Assembly (NCBI GenBank): GCA_031763025.1
Contig: JASSKH010000003.1
Coordinates: forward strand, 5,260,718 to 5,324,717
Direction: 5' to 3'
From: Macrocystis pyrifera
Lineage: Eukaryota; Sar; Phaeophyceae; Laminariales; Laminariaceae
DNA length: 64,000 nucleotides
The notes beneath the pieces were generated by a model, which did no database searches, was not told where the DNA came from, and saw only the letters and a list, made by a program, of their open reading frames with translations. How positions within the stretch are numbered: the stretch's first letter is position 1; every line of letters begins with the position of its first letter. The position numbers were made by a program, and so were the translations under genes. Of this stretch, positions 1 through 11,631 are shown piece after piece.

Positions 1-345
1 CCCCCCTCGGGATGTGGCAAACACTTGAAAAAAACGAGCTGGAAAAAATAGGAAAAAGGAGAAAAACACCACTATTCGTCGTAAACAGAGTAAGACTAAG
101 AACCAAGGGAAAATAACACGCAAACAGAAGCACAAAGAAACCTGCAGGTAGCGGCAGCAGTCTGTGGTACGAGCAGCACAGCCAGGTTCTCCCTGCTAGT
201 CCGCCTGGTACCTTGCTACCCTGCCTGCCGCCTCCGTCCAGCGTTCGTCAACTATGCCCGACCCCCCGGCATCAGACAATACAAAACATGCAAATCAGTC
301 TCGTCATCCACCCACGCCACACGACTCCCTCAATAAGGCTTTTCA
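1..345 (-). repeat. LINE 3'-tail relic, copy 1
   Basis: This stretch aligns by eye with 2743-3070: both share the phrases taagactaagaaccaagg, ccaggttctccct, cctggtaccttgc and cgtcatccacccacgcc. Parts also match the DNA just past the LINE ORF end near 54780-54950 (gtacgagtagca, cctggtaccttgctaccct, gtcacccaccca). It is therefore a diverged remnant of the LINE 3' untranslated region, in the same minus orientation as the 54-56 kb copy. No coding sequence is visible, and the left edge is cut by the window. Confidence 0.6.
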
Positions 346-1295
346 AAAGAAATAAAACGAACATCACAGAGGGTAATCGCAAGAAAAAAACACAGAAAAT
401 GAGAAAAAAACAACACAAAACAAAATGCAGACAAAGGAATGGAGGGACGTCGCTGTGATATGATATACTTGTAGAATCGGGCTATATATGCGGTTATGAT
501 AGTATCGAAGCCCTGAATACCCTAAAAGTACTCCCGGGGCTCTGAAGTTTCCCTTGAAGTTGGGACAGCCGATAGGAGAAGAGTAGACAAGCGCTCGAGG
601 AAAGTTCCTCCGACAAGTAAGGTGAGTGTCTTCACCCGTCTAGCGGGTTAGTAGAAGGAGGTTAGTACAAGGAGAGAAGAGTAGGCTTGATGCCTTGAAT
701 CAAGCCGCTATCGAATCACTCTCGACAGCTCTGTCCTCTCATCATGAAGAGGAATAATAGTACGACAACACAAGGAAGTCTTCTGAACAAGAGAAGTTGC
801 CTTTCTATTCGCCAGTTGCAATGATAGTACCCGCATTCCTTTAAATTTTCACGTTCTCCGGTTCTACTGCATCACCTTACGAAATCAAGACCCGTAAGGG
901 ACGAAAGAGCGTCTTAGTTGAAGGGTAAAAGTTTAAAACGCGTCTTAGCCGCTAGAGCATAGATACAGATGTGAGATGTTATTAGTCGTGTATGCAATAA
1001 GCTTAGTCGCTCAACAGCAGTTTCAGCCCTATCCCTTTGAATCTACAGACAGATTCACGGTTCAACTCCCGGAAGGCTCTTCTCGTGTTTGTGATGTTGT
1101 TGGTGCATCGTTTGTTTTTCCCCATTTTTTTCGTCCCCTCTTTTTTGTTTTGGCATTTTATATTTTCTATATGCGGTCACTTGCTCACTGCTGTTCGATG
1201 TGGACAGCATTGAATTGCTATTATCACGCTGTATCAACCTCGTACCATATGCACACCCTGGGCGAAAAGACAAGTAGTGGTGTTTTCTTTTGGGT
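346..1295. other. No recognisable feature
   Basis: A/T-rich and mixed sequence. I see no convincing gene, repeat or RNA here; the open frames are short and have no family features. Confidence 0.5.
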
Positions 1296-1451
1296 TTTTG
1301 CCGAAATCAAGTATACCTGGCCACTTTCGTGCCAAAAACAGTTACATACTGAAATCAAGTACAAAACACGCACCAGGAGCCCTGCTATTGGCCAAGCTGA
1401 CATTGTAACTGATTTTGGCACGAAAAGGCCAAGGTACACCCGACTTTTTCT
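1296..1451. repeat. MITE-A copy 1 (palindromic)
   Basis: Imperfect inverted repeat: the left half reads gccgaaatcaagtatacctgg...ctttcgtgccaaaa and the right half is its approximate complement (ttttggcacgaaaagg...ggtacacccgac). The centre shares aggagccctg with the copy at 26213-26383. It contains no ORF and is most likely a non-autonomous DNA transposon. Target duplication is not clear. Confidence 0.55.
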
Positions 1452-2310
1452 ACTGTCTAGCTTTCAACTGATTTTGACCAACTTTGAACCAATCACAGAG
1501 GCCATACGTACCCTGCTGTGTTTTCTCTCCGTATGCGTCTGCCCTCCCTCGGTTTAATTCTTCTGTGTTGACGTATAAACTGTACCAGGTATACTCGTAC
1601 GTCGTACGTAAAAGTACGTATATACAATGCATACATGCATACGCTGATTTCACTTTTTCTCCTTTGGGGTGTGCGATGTGCTTCAGTTAGTTGTTGTGTA
1701 TCCTCTGTTGTTTTCCATGTTCACAGCAGTCTTTACAGCACCATGGACACTCGGTGTTTCGTCTGCACCACCCCGCGTCGAGGTGGTCTCAGGCTTGGTA
1801 CGGCAAGATAAAGCAGGCGGTTCCGCGAGGACGGTCTGGAAGCTTTAAAGCTGTCAACGGGGGAGGGGCGCCAGAGTAAATACTCTTCTTGGCGCTCCCG
1901 CCGTGGCGAAACAAACGAAGCATATTAATAGTGACTCTTTGCAGGTCCAAGTGGAGCCCCCGTGGTACCTACACCCTGAAGAAAACAAAGCAATTCAGAT
2001 TTTGGAGGCCATGTGGCACGCTCAATGCTTTAGGCGCATTCTTTTTTTTCGGATTGTCATGGACATCACACCGCTCGTGGCGCGCGTTTTTTGCTTTGGT
2101 TATAGGATGTACCTGATTTTGGCTCAAACGGATCAGGTATACCTGATTTTGGCATTTGCCCTTTCTTTTATTCATTTTTTTCCAAGTCGTTCTTTTCAAG
2201 TGTCTGCGGCATTCCCTACGGCGGGGTACGACAGCAGTTTGATTCTTCTAGTTTTGTTTTTTGTTTTCTTCTTTGTTGTTTTTTCTTCGTTTTCTTTCGT
2301 TTCTCTATTT
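1452..2310. other. No gene seen; MITE-A end fragment at 2105-2158
   Basis: Mostly unassigned. At 2105-2158 two phrases typical of MITE-A ends (gtacctgattttggc and caggtatacctgattttggca) lie about 25 bp apart, like a collapsed copy with most of its centre lost. Confidence 0.4.
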
Positions 2311-2550
2311 CATAGAATGTGTATGTCGTGCCTGTCGTATCCAGTATGATGACATGGCATTGTATTGTCCGCTGTGCTTACGGCATACGTGGCAACTTAC
2401 GGTGGTATCTCTGTGGCGTAGTTTTGTGAGCACATGACTATTAGTATCTCTATTATAAAGAATAGGATTGAAGAATCTGCACGGACACTGGTTGTGCTGG
2501 ATGTCGACGGGTAGAAAGAACGTATTAGTGTGAAGAACACACACATTGAT
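2311..2550 (+). repeat. LINE 3'-terminal relic (+)
   Basis: Ends with the family signature gaagaatctgcacggacactgg, then tgctggatgtcgacgggtag and gtgaagaacacacaca, the same terminal block and (AC)n tail as at 6249-6332, 18594-19010, 53500-53950 and (inverted) 54313-54785. Upstream it has a diverged version of the ctctgtgg-cgtag stretch. It is a 5'-truncated, decayed tail. Confidence 0.6.
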
Positions 2551-2742
2551 ATATGCAGAGTACATAACGCAATGACATGCGTACTGGATACGACAGGCAC
2601 GGCATACACATTGAAAACAGTAAAAATTAGAGAACAGAAAGAAACAAAAAAAAGGTAAAACAGAAGGCGAAGAAACAACTCGAAGGGGAAAAAAAAGGAA
2701 AGATGAAAGGAAAATATATCGTGCCTCCCTCAGGATATCGTG

Positions 2743-3430
2743 CCTCCCTCAGGATATGTGGCAGATACTTAAAAAAGAGCGAGCTAAATAAACAGCACCA
2801 TTACATGCTACTTACAGAGTAAGACTAAGAACCAAGGAAAATAGCAAGCAAGCCGATGAACAGTACACCCTCCAGCTAGCCGCAGCCATTTGTGGTACGA
2901 GTAGCATATCCAGGTTCTCCCTACTATTAATAGGCGGTCTGGTACCTTGCAACCCTGTCTACCGGCTCCGTCCTCCGTTCGTCCCCACCCCGGATGCATC
3001 ATACAATACGCAAAAAGAAACGCAGTCTCGTCATCCACCCACGCCACACTACTCCTTTCGTAAGTACAAGAAGCAAGAAAGATAAAGTAACAAGATGAAA
3101 ATCATGGAGGATCAAGCGCAAAAACATAAAAGAAGACAAAGGAAGACCACGTTCGAACCAGCTGCAGGAGTTGGCGGCACGAGTAGCATATACATGTTTT
3201 ATTTACTAATACGGGGGAAAATAGTATATAGGACCTACGGTATAGACAAAAAAACTACATGTTTACCTATTTTCACTATTAACAACAATATATTTGGTCC
3301 TATTTACTATGGTCCCCCGTAATAGTCGACCTGGTGCTTTGCTACCCTGTCTGCCATCTCCTTCCTTTTTATGTGTGGATGCTGTGATTGCAACAAGCAC
3401 TGCTGCATGCTTGTCGATGCCAAACATCAC
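2743..3430 (-). repeat. LINE 3'-tail relics, copies 2 and 3
   Basis: 2743-3070 is a second copy of the repeat at 1-345. 3140-3370 holds a third, shorter one (agttggcggcacgagtagcata ... cctggtgctttgctaccct). Copy 3 carries a TA-flanked MITE at 3209-3322. Copy 2 has the palindrome TATTAATA (2925-2932) at the same alignment position. No coding capacity remains. Confidence 0.6.
3209..3322. repeat. MITE-B copy 1, TA target duplication
   Basis: A 114-bp element with terminal inverted repeats beginning (T/A)TACGGGGGA and ending CCCCCGTAA, flanked by TA at 3207-3208 and 3323-3324. The inner TIR (ctatggtcc / ggaccta) and A/T-rich core match the copy at 39364-39470. TA duplication and small size fit a Tc1/mariner-type non-autonomous element. 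It sits in a LINE tail exactly where other copies read ctagtc or ttagtc. Confidence 0.7.
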
Positions 3431-3441
3431 ACTTACAAGTC

Positions 3442-3752
3442 GGCGTCTCCGGTAGCTTGGTAGGTGATTCGCGTGCCTCCCACAATCAATTTCGTGGGTT
3501 CCAGTCTCACCGAGTGCATACTTGTAGGAACTTGTTGAAGATAATGAATTGCGGAAAGCGCGATAGCGTCAGTTAGCAACATTCGATGAAAATCAACCAA
3601 CAGTAGTGGGAATGCTAAACTACTGTATGCGCTGTAAACATGAAGGCACGTACCGGGGAGGAGAAGAGACAACACCTGTGACCACTGCTTCTCCAGAAGA
3701 TCCCTGACGGTAAAACCTCCAACGAGTTAGGCTGGAAAGTAAAAGTGAGGTT
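3442..3752 (+). repeat. tRNA-derived SINE copy 1
   Basis: Starts ggcgtctccggtagcttggtagg, containing an A-box-like TAGCTTGGTAGG, followed about 40 bp later by a B-box-like GGGTTCCAGTCTC. A shared body follows: gcggaaagcgcgatagcg, ttcgatgaaaatc, gtgggaatgct, ggcacgtaccgggg, acacctgtgaccac, ggctggaaagtaaaagtga. Related copies lie at 43801, 52562, 53152, 58286 and, inverted, 59195. This copy is the most diverged and lacks the (AT)n tail of the others. Confidence 0.7.
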
Positions 3753-4536
3753 ATAACGAACGTACCAGGTATTTGATTTACAGACTCTGCCAGATAGCAA
3801 AGTATGTGCCGGATGGCAACGTTTACATCTGTTTCAAGCTTTTTAGTTACCTACACTCACGCACGATTTGTTTTCACTAGTGTGCCCCTTGGCGGTACTG
3901 CTATGGTCGTAGGCATCATTTATTTTGTTTTCCAGCTTCTGGACGAACTGCTGTAATCACAGATGTCCCCGTCCCTTCTCTTCCTCGGTACGCGTCTTCA
4001 ATTTTATCGCGTGCAGAGTTCAGTATCCCCCTGCGCGTCGATTTTCTTCTTGTGTTGTTTCTAACTTCCCGCTCAATGTTTTAGATACTAAAATGTCCCT
4101 AGGAGTTTGCGCACTCGGTGGTAATTAAACCCGCAAATATTGAGGTTTAGTAGGAACAAGGACCACCTACAATGCCATCAGGGACACCGGCATACGTGGT
4201 TTACATCACTGACAGAACGAAAGGCAGTTGAAAACTCTAAAAGGGTCCCAGGATTATGCCGGCAGATATAGCCTCGTTCTGCTGTGGACTACTATTAGTA
4301 TCAATTCTGTGGTTCCACGACCTGCTGGCTGTCGGATAAGAAATGGCAGCTTTACATACAGTAGAAATCGAGACCCACACGAGATGAGAAACGAGATCGA
4401 TTCGGAAAAGTTGGACGAAACAAAAAACGCGAACCATAGCATACGGCACTGCTGCTCCGTGGTGCTGTTGAACAAGACCCCTAGAATCCTCCCGTGGTGT
4501 GGTTGTTACTATTAATATTGATAGATGGGTTGATAA

Positions 4537-4567
<31 letters not shown>

Positions 4568-5585
4568 TCCAGTCTTTTCCCCAAAAAATCGACAGATAGT
4601 AGATTGTGAGACCCAATCGGTGTGTGCAACATGACAATGGATATAATTGTCCCTCTGAGATACAGAACCCCAGGATAAAGGTTTCTGAGAGCTCGCTGCT
4701 AACTGGGGAATACGTATAAACTCAAGCAGCGATTGATCAGAAGAGTCGTGAAAATACTCCAATGTCCCGATTTACAAACGCCAAGATTGAAGAGTGAAGA
4801 GCGTTCATAAAAGCACGAAACGTCTGCCCTATGAAATACAAGTGAGAGCGTGACTGCTGAAGATACGAATATACGTCATTCACTTTGACCCGAAATATTG
4901 GGAAATTTTTGGCCGAATATTTATACGCCAACTCTGTCCCTATACATGTATATTCGGGTCAAGACTCGTGTTACTAAATAGGGCGTTGACGCTCAAAGTC
5001 AAAGTGACGTTTCATATTTTATAGCTATGGCATGTCGCTACGATTGGCGCAAGATACAGCTACGTATCTATGCAGGCTACAACGCAAACACCTCCCGCGT
5101 CTGCACTTCTATTGCATGCCACTGTCCGCGCTAAAGGCCTGGCATTGCTACCTGGAAGGGATGTCTGTGCCCAAAGCCACCATTGCCGGACATGACTTCA
5201 GGTGGCGCTGAAGTGATGCGGGTGCCGACCGAAAATTCAAAAGAGAATGCGTAAAGCTTCCAGCACACTCAGCGAAAGCGTCAGAGCGAAACGTAGATCA
5301 TGCGAACTCGAACCAGCAGCAGATTCATCTACCTTATATATATAGAGGATGGCCTCTGCCCTGGGCTCTGTCGGATGGAGCGTGGCGAAATAGTTTCTTG
5401 GCATTTTGTGGCGAAGTGCAAAACTCTAAAATGGCATTCCTCTTACCACATTGGTTCCTCGCGTCGTCGGCGAAAAGACAGGCAGGTGGTGTGGTCGGTT
5501 GATGGTGACGAGGACCTCACCCGCGGGAAGGTTTACCTGATGATATATTCCCATCGACCAGGCCAAGAAACAAACGCAAGCTTAG
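3753..5585. other. No recognisable gene; (AT)n at 4544-4569
   Basis: No family match in any frame. A short AT dinucleotide run preceded by an A run lies at 4538-4569, the same type of tail the SINE copies carry, but I cannot see SINE sequence before it. Confidence 0.45.
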
Positions 5586-6125
5586 TTGCCAACAGTGTCT
5601 ACAGGAGTCAATGCAGTCGTTATCAAGAACCACTACCCTGTATGTAGCAAAATATATCTGCCCGAACCCCCGTCTCGCTTGGGGTTCAGGTACAGCATGC
5701 ATACACACCCGCTTACCTGGATAACTAAGCGGCGGCGTCGTTGCACGCCTACCTGTGTATCCCAGGGTATGGATACCAAAGCGTATATTTTCGTGGGCAA
5801 AGTAAAACTGCTGCTGGTGAGCAGCTCCGCGATCGTAGAGACTGCGTACAACGAGGTGCCCAGTGAGTTCTTCTACCCATCTACAGCACACCCACCTGTC
5901 TCGTGTCAGTACGGATTATTTGTCCTACAGCGTGGCACGACAACCTCCTCCGTGGTCACGAAACTGCTGTACGACGGCTACGTAGCTGGTAAGAATGTAG
6001 AAAGGGGAATAGACAATGCGATGCCCTGCCTGTACGATAAGCAGCGCATACACGCGCCATCGGCCGAAATTACGTTGTGTGTGTCATTCACATCGAGCCG
6101 TTCGTTCTCCACGTCGTGGGACTAG
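5586..6125 (+). CDS. Unassigned open frame, 179 codons
   Basis: The longest open frame between 3.8 and 8.5 kb. I do not recognise it. It has no obvious domain, signal peptide or membrane segment, and it overlaps another open frame on the same strand (5300-5647) and one on the other strand. Base composition does not differ from its surroundings. It could be an exon of a host gene or chance; chance is more likely. Confidence 0.12.
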   Translation: MPTVSTGVNAVVIKNHYPVCSKIYLPEPPSRLGFRYSMHTHPLTWITKRRRRCTPTCVSQGMDTKAYIFVGKVKLLLVSSSAIVETAYNEVPSEFFYPSTAHPPVSCQYGLFVLQRGTTTSSVVTKLLYDGYVAGKNVERGIDNAMPCLYDKQRIHAPSAEITLCVSFTSSRSFSTSWD

Positions 6126-6248
6126 TGTACGGAGAACACTTCGAATATCTGGTCTGATGGTATCTTATAGTACTTTGCACCATGGATATATACGGGGTGA
6201 TATCACTTATAACTCGTTTTTTACGGCTGTATTACCGTTAATATCTTT

Positions 6249-6332
6249 CTAGGGTGAAGAATCAGCACGGACACTGGGCTTGCTGGATGTCGACGAGTAG
6301 AAGAACGGTTTAATGTGAAGAACACACACAGT
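6249..6332 (+). repeat. LINE 3' end, 84-bp fragment
   Basis: Near-exact copy of the LINE terminal block: ctagggtgaagaatcagc, acggacactgggcttgctgg, tgtcgacgagtagaagaacg, then gtgaagaacacacacag. It matches the terminus at 18934-19007 and 53866-53940, so this is a very short 5'-truncated insertion. Confidence 0.75.
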
Positions 6333-8164
6333 ACAGTTATGTACGAGTAGTACGTTATATACGGATATATGTGGGCAATTTCCTGCCGGCTCAAAAGTGG
6401 GTTCTGAGTCATGTGCAAAGACAGGCTACGTTTCATGCGCATATATTTTCTCCGGGGGTGTGACGAATGCACACCAACTCTCTTCACAACGATGCTAGCT
6501 TAGAAATTTCTCCACCAGGGGAACACGACAGCGACAAGCGACCCAACCACCGCTGATGACAGAGCACGAATGACGCGGCATTCGTCCCTTCCCCTCCTCG
6601 GTCTTTGTTTTTTTATCAAGGCGGTTTTGTTTTGAGTGTATTGATATTCATGTTAATAGTACGAAGCAATAGAGAGAAGCTCGGGGTATTTTTTTTTGCT
6701 CCGTATTCGTACGATTTTGTCGTGGTTTTCGCTTCATGGCTTCCCTGCTTTCTGTCCTGTCTTTTTGTTTAGTTTTCCTCGGTTTTACCTGAGTATTGTC
6801 AGGTATTATTTTTTCTTCAGTTGCTGCACACCTCGGATAACGCAACACTCGGAAAACATTTATTTATATACGTTTTAGGGCCTAACACATTGGTTTGGCC
6901 ACGTCCGGACATATTGTTAGCGCTGGAGGAGCAGTGCATGGCGTAGTGCAGTGCGCAGCCTACTATTTACTTACTGCTGCAGTGATGCAGCAGTGGTAAA
7001 GGCATATCAACGATGGTTAAAACGTATTGACGTTGTTTTTCGTCTCGATCTCGACGGCTCTCTAACGGCAATTTTTAGCATGTTACACCGTGATCGGTAC
7101 GTAACACCGTAAAAAAACGAAACGAAACAAGGATTCGTCCAGAGACTCAGGCTCATTTTTATCGGAGAGCTTTTTTTCCATTATTTCCAAAATTTGGAAA
7201 TAATTGGAGATATATATCAATACAAAGTTCCCCTCCGGGAAGTGCCTCTGTATATAGGGGAGTGGCGCAAGAGCGAAATAATACTCGTATGAAATCTGCA
7301 CACCTGATTAGAAATAGTACCTGCATCCACCCATCATTTTAACGTGAATAACACACATATTTTTGAGGACAGACTAATATTGTACTGTTTGCGGAATTAG
7401 TGTGGGATCATTATTACTACAACTAATACAATATAACAGGGTATCGGTATAAGTGAGTAGATTCCTCGCAAATGCGTAGTATCTCGAAATACTACCAGAC
7501 TGCTTTAAGTACTCGAGTTATCTCCAGCGAAAGTAGCTTGCTCCAACTCCCACTCGTGTGGGACTATCCGGGAGGGAGTGTTTTGTGCCGAACGCTGGGC
7601 CTGGGAATTGTCGACACGGTGCACAGACGGTTGAAAGTATACATCATACTCGAAGTATGCTGGGCATATTATTACTATGCTTGCCTTCGGACAAAATAGC
7701 GTAGATACCGTTCCTATATAAACCAAATATCCATATTGAGGGTATTTCGGTACTACTGCGAGTACTGAGTCTCGCAGAAGCAGTACGAACACAACCTACC
7801 GACGAAATACTGCTAGACTAGTATACTGGTAGTACCCGCGGTACAGAACTCCGAGATACTTAAAGCACAACGGCAGGGGGTATCCACGACAGCAGCAGCA
7901 GTAGCGAACCCCGCATTAGTGCGAGCCCGAAAGTATACGCAATAATATATCTCTGAAGTAGTACAGAACCTCAAAATAAATACTGCGAGTACTCGCAGTA
8001 TCTTGAGTACAAAAACCCCCAAATACCGCGAGTGTAAGAAGTACCTACAATAGCAGTATATTTTCGAACATACTTTGTTCTGCTCCCAAGTATTGGGACT
8101 ATTAATAGCTGTGAAATGTTGAGGTATGAACGCACGCCACACGTAATAAGCGCGCCCAAACTCG
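6333..8164. other. No recognisable gene
   Basis: A/T-rich with several small palindromes around gtactcgagtac / gcgagtactcgc (7505-8010). Frames are short and show no family features on either strand. Confidence 0.45.
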
Positions 8165-8410
8165 TCACCACACAACAAGTAACTTGTATTCTATCATATT
8201 ATATGTTCAAAAAAACAAGGTGGATGAATGTACTTGTGGCACAAAAAAAGTCACAAGTGGGAAAAAAGCACACACACTCATAATTTGTATTACAATAGTG
8301 TATCATACTATTAATAAACGTTCAGAAAAGCAAGGTGGATGAACGTACTATTGTTGTAGTACTGGCGCAAAAAAAAAGTCGAAAGTGAATTTTAAAAAAA
8401 GAAAAAAAGC
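8165..8410 (+). repeat. Local direct duplication, about 120 bp unit
   Basis: The phrase gcaaggtggatgaa(t/c)gtact recurs about 115 bp apart (near 8216 and 8331), each time followed by ggcrcaaaaaaa-agtc and preceded by tatcatactatta or tatcatattatatg. This is a degenerate two-copy tandem repeat with A-rich segments and no coding potential. Confidence 0.55.
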
Positions 8411-8685
8411 GTGGATGGTGCGAGTCGAACCTCGGAAACGAAAATTTTATCGAGCGTATGTAGTGTATAATCTACGCTAGATCAGTGCTCGTACGACTGG
8501 CACGGGGTGTTTTTTACGCAATCTAAAACACGTTGCACGATCTCCTACAGCAGTAGGAGTAGCTTGTACAGGTACGACTGCATATACAGCAGTACCGCTG
8601 TAAAATGCCACGTGAGGAACGTACGTGTACTAATCCCCTTTCAGCTGGCTCTAGGATCTATCGTTCAGCATTGTAGGATGCACAG

Positions 8686-9279
8686 CTCGTATGTGAAGGC
8701 GCTCAGGATAACACGATGCGAAAGTATCGAAACGACCATCCGTAAACGGCGACTCTTCTTTGCGGGGGCTCTGGTGCGGCAACACGAGGGGCGATTGCCC
8801 AGTCGGTTGATGTTCGGGACGATCGCTGGTGGGGGGAGCCCGAAACCAGGCGGGCAGCCCAAGACTTGGCCTAGGGCCATTGCTGAGGACCTTAGAGTGT
8901 TCAAAGCCACCGAGGGATCAACGGAAGACTCCCCCTTAGTCTTTGGAGTTGAGACCGCACTGTGGCCCACTGCAGCAAAACAGACGGGAAAGTAGTACCG
9001 GGGAATCCTCGAAGCAGCTGAACTGTTCATGGGCAGGTGGCACGAGTCTGAGGCAAAGCTGAGTAGACAGCGCCGTGCATCCGCTGCGGGTAGTGTTAGA
9101 GGGAATGGGGCGAGGGGTAACAGCAGGAGGGGTAGAAGGAACGCCGTACAAGTGTATTGGGGCAGGGGGGAGAACAGGAGGAGTAGAAGGGAAACCGCGG
9201 TAGAAGAGAGTAGCAGAGAGACCGCAGATAGGGTAGCAAGGTACCAGGCCGACTAATAGGTTGGACTTTTCTTTGCTAC
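8686..9279 (+). pseudogene. 5'-truncated LINE ORF C-terminus (interrupted)
   Basis: The translated frame from about 8690 ([19 protein letters not shown] ...) to 9256 matches the C-terminal third of the LINE ORF at 54901-56620, including the Gly/Pro-rich [14 protein letters not shown] stretch, the Arg-rich tail and the end RVARYQAD. It is a 5'-truncated copy with an in-frame stop (TAG near 8995, Trp in the other copy). Its 3' UTR begins at 9257 and is split by the copia element at 9280. The UTR continues at 16071-16262 and 18594-19010. Confidence 0.9.
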
Positions 9280-9556
9280 TGTAGATTATCTCTAAAGGTA
9301 TAGGCGCAGCTGGCACGGGAACGCGTGGTTGACTCCAGACAGTAACACGGAACTCCTCTTATATTATATCCGAGCTGTCGAGTGACAGCTCATGCATCGT
9401 ATGCAGGTTAGTATCCAACATGACGCGGGAATAAACCTCCCGTTTATCCTCCCGAACATCCGACTAAATATCCCTCTCCTATAATCCTATGTCAATATAT
9501 GGAACTCCCTAATATTAGATGTAACGTCTCCGTCGTGTTTCTGAGCACAATCAATA
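9280..9556 (-). repeat. Copia-1 3' LTR
   Basis: 277 bp. On the element strand it starts TATTGATTG (TG in the partner LTR) and ends in TACA. The flank 9557-9575 reads as a purine-rich tract with six G on the element strand, a plausible polypurine tract. It matches the 5' LTR over its full length. Confidence 0.93.
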
Positions 9557-10215
9557 TCCCCCCTGCTCATTATACACGACCATACTTTAATATCCCCCCA
9601 GCTCTGTACACTACAATGTACGACTCCGCTGGGTGGAAACATCTCAATATTATGACCAACTCATACGAAATTCAGAAACATAATTTCACTCCAGAACCAA
9701 AAATCAAACTCTCAATTTCCAAAATACTATCCAAATTCTCCAACTCAGAAAACATTTTCTATGGACCGCACACGCCCCCAGGCGCTTCATAGTCTCTCTT
9801 CAACCTTATCCAAAACATCTCCCTCTATTTCATGAGGAATTAATGCAAATCATATAAAATATCACGGTAGTCATACTCATCAAAATAAAAATTAAGCCAA
9901 GAAAATAAATGCCAGAGATCGCAAGGAACCCCGTTCCCCCGGACAAGGGTCTCACCTTGTCCCCTACTCCCGCCATAGATACACAGATCGCGACGGTAAT
10001 GCGAGATAGCATACATTCCTTCACTTGAATTTTATTTGACGTGGGGACTACTCGAAAACACCAAAAACTCTCGAAATCCATCACTAGGAACGAAATGGTA
10101 TCATCCTCGGAATTAGCCAGGGAAAAAAAACGGCGGCATCTCCGGATTTATACGTAGTTCACACAAATCCTTCACTCAAAAATAACATAAAACCTTCCAC
10201 TTCGGAAAAACCGCG
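9557..10215 (-). other. Copia-1 3' non-coding region
   Basis: Between the end of the RNase H frame and the 3' LTR. It contains a second C-rich stretch (aatatccccccagctc near 9589) that duplicates the polypurine-tract region at 9553-9570. No gene is visible. Confidence 0.6.
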
Positions 10216-11595
10216 TCAAATATTCATCAGAAAATCCCGGTGGTAACGAAACACACTGTTGTTGAGCGGCTTTGTCAAGAAGTCTGCATGCTGTTTCTCC
10301 GACTCTACATGGGTAATAACAAACTCCCCCTTAAAAATAAGCTCGCGCAAAAAGTGGTGTCGTACGTCGATGTGCTTCGAATTCGACGTGCACACTGGAT
10401 TTTGTGCCAGGTGCCTTGCTCCCTCGTTATCCTCGAAAACCGTAATGCATCTCTCCCCAAACCCCGGAAAAATAAAACTCCATACATAGCGCATGAACAT
10501 TGCCTCCTTGATAGTGTCTGCCAGTGCTACATATTCGGCCTCAGTGGTTGAGAGTGTGACGCATTTCTGCATCCTAGAAAACCAGCACACACACGCCCCA
10601 GCACACATGATGGCCCCACCGGAAACTGACCTCCTGTCAGTGGCTTTGTTGGCATAGTCTGCATCTGCAAACGCCACCAGCTCAAGCCCGCTACCCTTCT
10701 GGAACGTAGTGCCGAAATCACTGGTAGAAAATACATACTCTAAAATACCGACTGCTGTCTTCCAGTGTACTTCCCTCGGCCTATTCGTGTACCTCGCTAT
10801 CGCCCTCACCGCGTTCGCAATATCCGATCGTGTTTGGTTCGCAAGCCACATCAAGCACCCCACCAACTCGCGGAAAGGCCAATCACCCACGGGTTCATTC
10901 TCGTCAAACTCCTCGAGCTTCACACCAGTCGAAAGCGGGTTATTCCTCCCAGAACTAACACCAAACCTCGCCGCGGTATTTTCAGCGAACGCCTGCTGCG
11001 AAATCGTCAAAGTACCAGCATCCCAATCCCTCGAAAAACAACAACCAGCATACCACCGCAACTCGCCCAGATTGTTGATCGGAAGAAGGTTGTTCAGGTC
11101 GTCACAGAACTGATCGCATCTAGCCTTGAGTCCTAGAGCAAAAATATCATCCACATGAACTACCGTTACAATGGAGACAGAGCCCGACTCGACCAACCTC
11201 ATGACACACGCGTCAGCGGGGCTCTGCTCAAATCCTAGACTCTTCATGTGAGTGAGAAGGTGGTCGTGCCACGACCTGGACGCTTGCTTCAAGCCGTAGA
11301 GACTGCGGTTCAACCTGACCACCTTACCAGACATTTCGCCGCAGCCGGGAGGTAGTCGCATGAATACATCCTCATCCAAACTTGACTGCACGAACGCCTG
11401 CTCAGCATCAAAATGACACAAATCCAAACCCAATTCGCACGCAATAGCACCCAACAAACGGAAAGAAGACGCTGCAGGCGTCGGAGCAAAAGTCTCAAAG
11501 AAATCAATACCCTCACGCTGCTTGAAACCTCGTGCCACCAGCCTTGATTTCGCCCGCACCACGTCACCATGCTCGTTGGACTTCCAGGCGAACAC
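10216..11595 (-). CDS. Copia-1 reverse transcriptase and RNase H
   Basis: 459 codons counted from the first Met; homology extends upstream to the in-frame stop at 11629-11631 (KWVFAWK). Copia-type RT: SRLVARGFKQ at residues 18-27, catalytic FDAEQAF at 62-68, YGLKQASRSWH at 100-110 and HVDD (usually YVDD) at 147-150. RNase H follows with FADADY near 309-314, STTEAEY at 349-355, an EDN motif near 385, and the copia signature NSKHIDVRHHFLRE near 405. Together these copy the element RNA into DNA. All catalytic acidic residues I looked for are present. The frame is uninterrupted and ends with a stop just before the 3' non-coding region. Confidence 0.93.
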   Translation of the reverse strand: MFAWKSNEHGDVVRAKSRLVARGFKQREGIDFFETFAPTPAASSFRLLGAIACELGLDLCHFDAEQAFVQSSLDEDVFMRLPPGCGEMSGKVVRLNRSLYGLKQASRSWHDHLLTHMKSLGFEQSPADACVMRLVESGSVSIVTVVHVDDIFALGLKARCDQFCDDLNNLLPINNLGELRWYAGCCFSRDWDAGTLTISQQAFAENTAARFGVSSGRNNPLSTGVKLEEFDENEPVGDWPFRELVGCLMWLANQTRSDIANAVRAIARYTNRPREVHWKTAVGILEYVFSTSDFGTTFQKGSGLELVAFADADYANKATDRRSVSGGAIMCAGACVCWFSRMQKCVTLSTTEAEYVALADTIKEAMFMRYVWSFIFPGFGERCITVFEDNEGARHLAQNPVCTSNSKHIDVRHHFLRELIFKGEFVITHVESEKQHADFLTKPLNNSVFRYHRDFLMNI

Positions 11596-11631
11596 CCACT
11601 TCGCCGAGATGACGTTGAGCCCCTCTGGTTG

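Noticed and set aside
8400..8500. tRNA gene suggested by gagtcgaacc (B-box complement) and a nearby A run
   Set aside because: The flanking bases do not form a T-arm stem or an acceptor stem; at best a tRNA-like relic.
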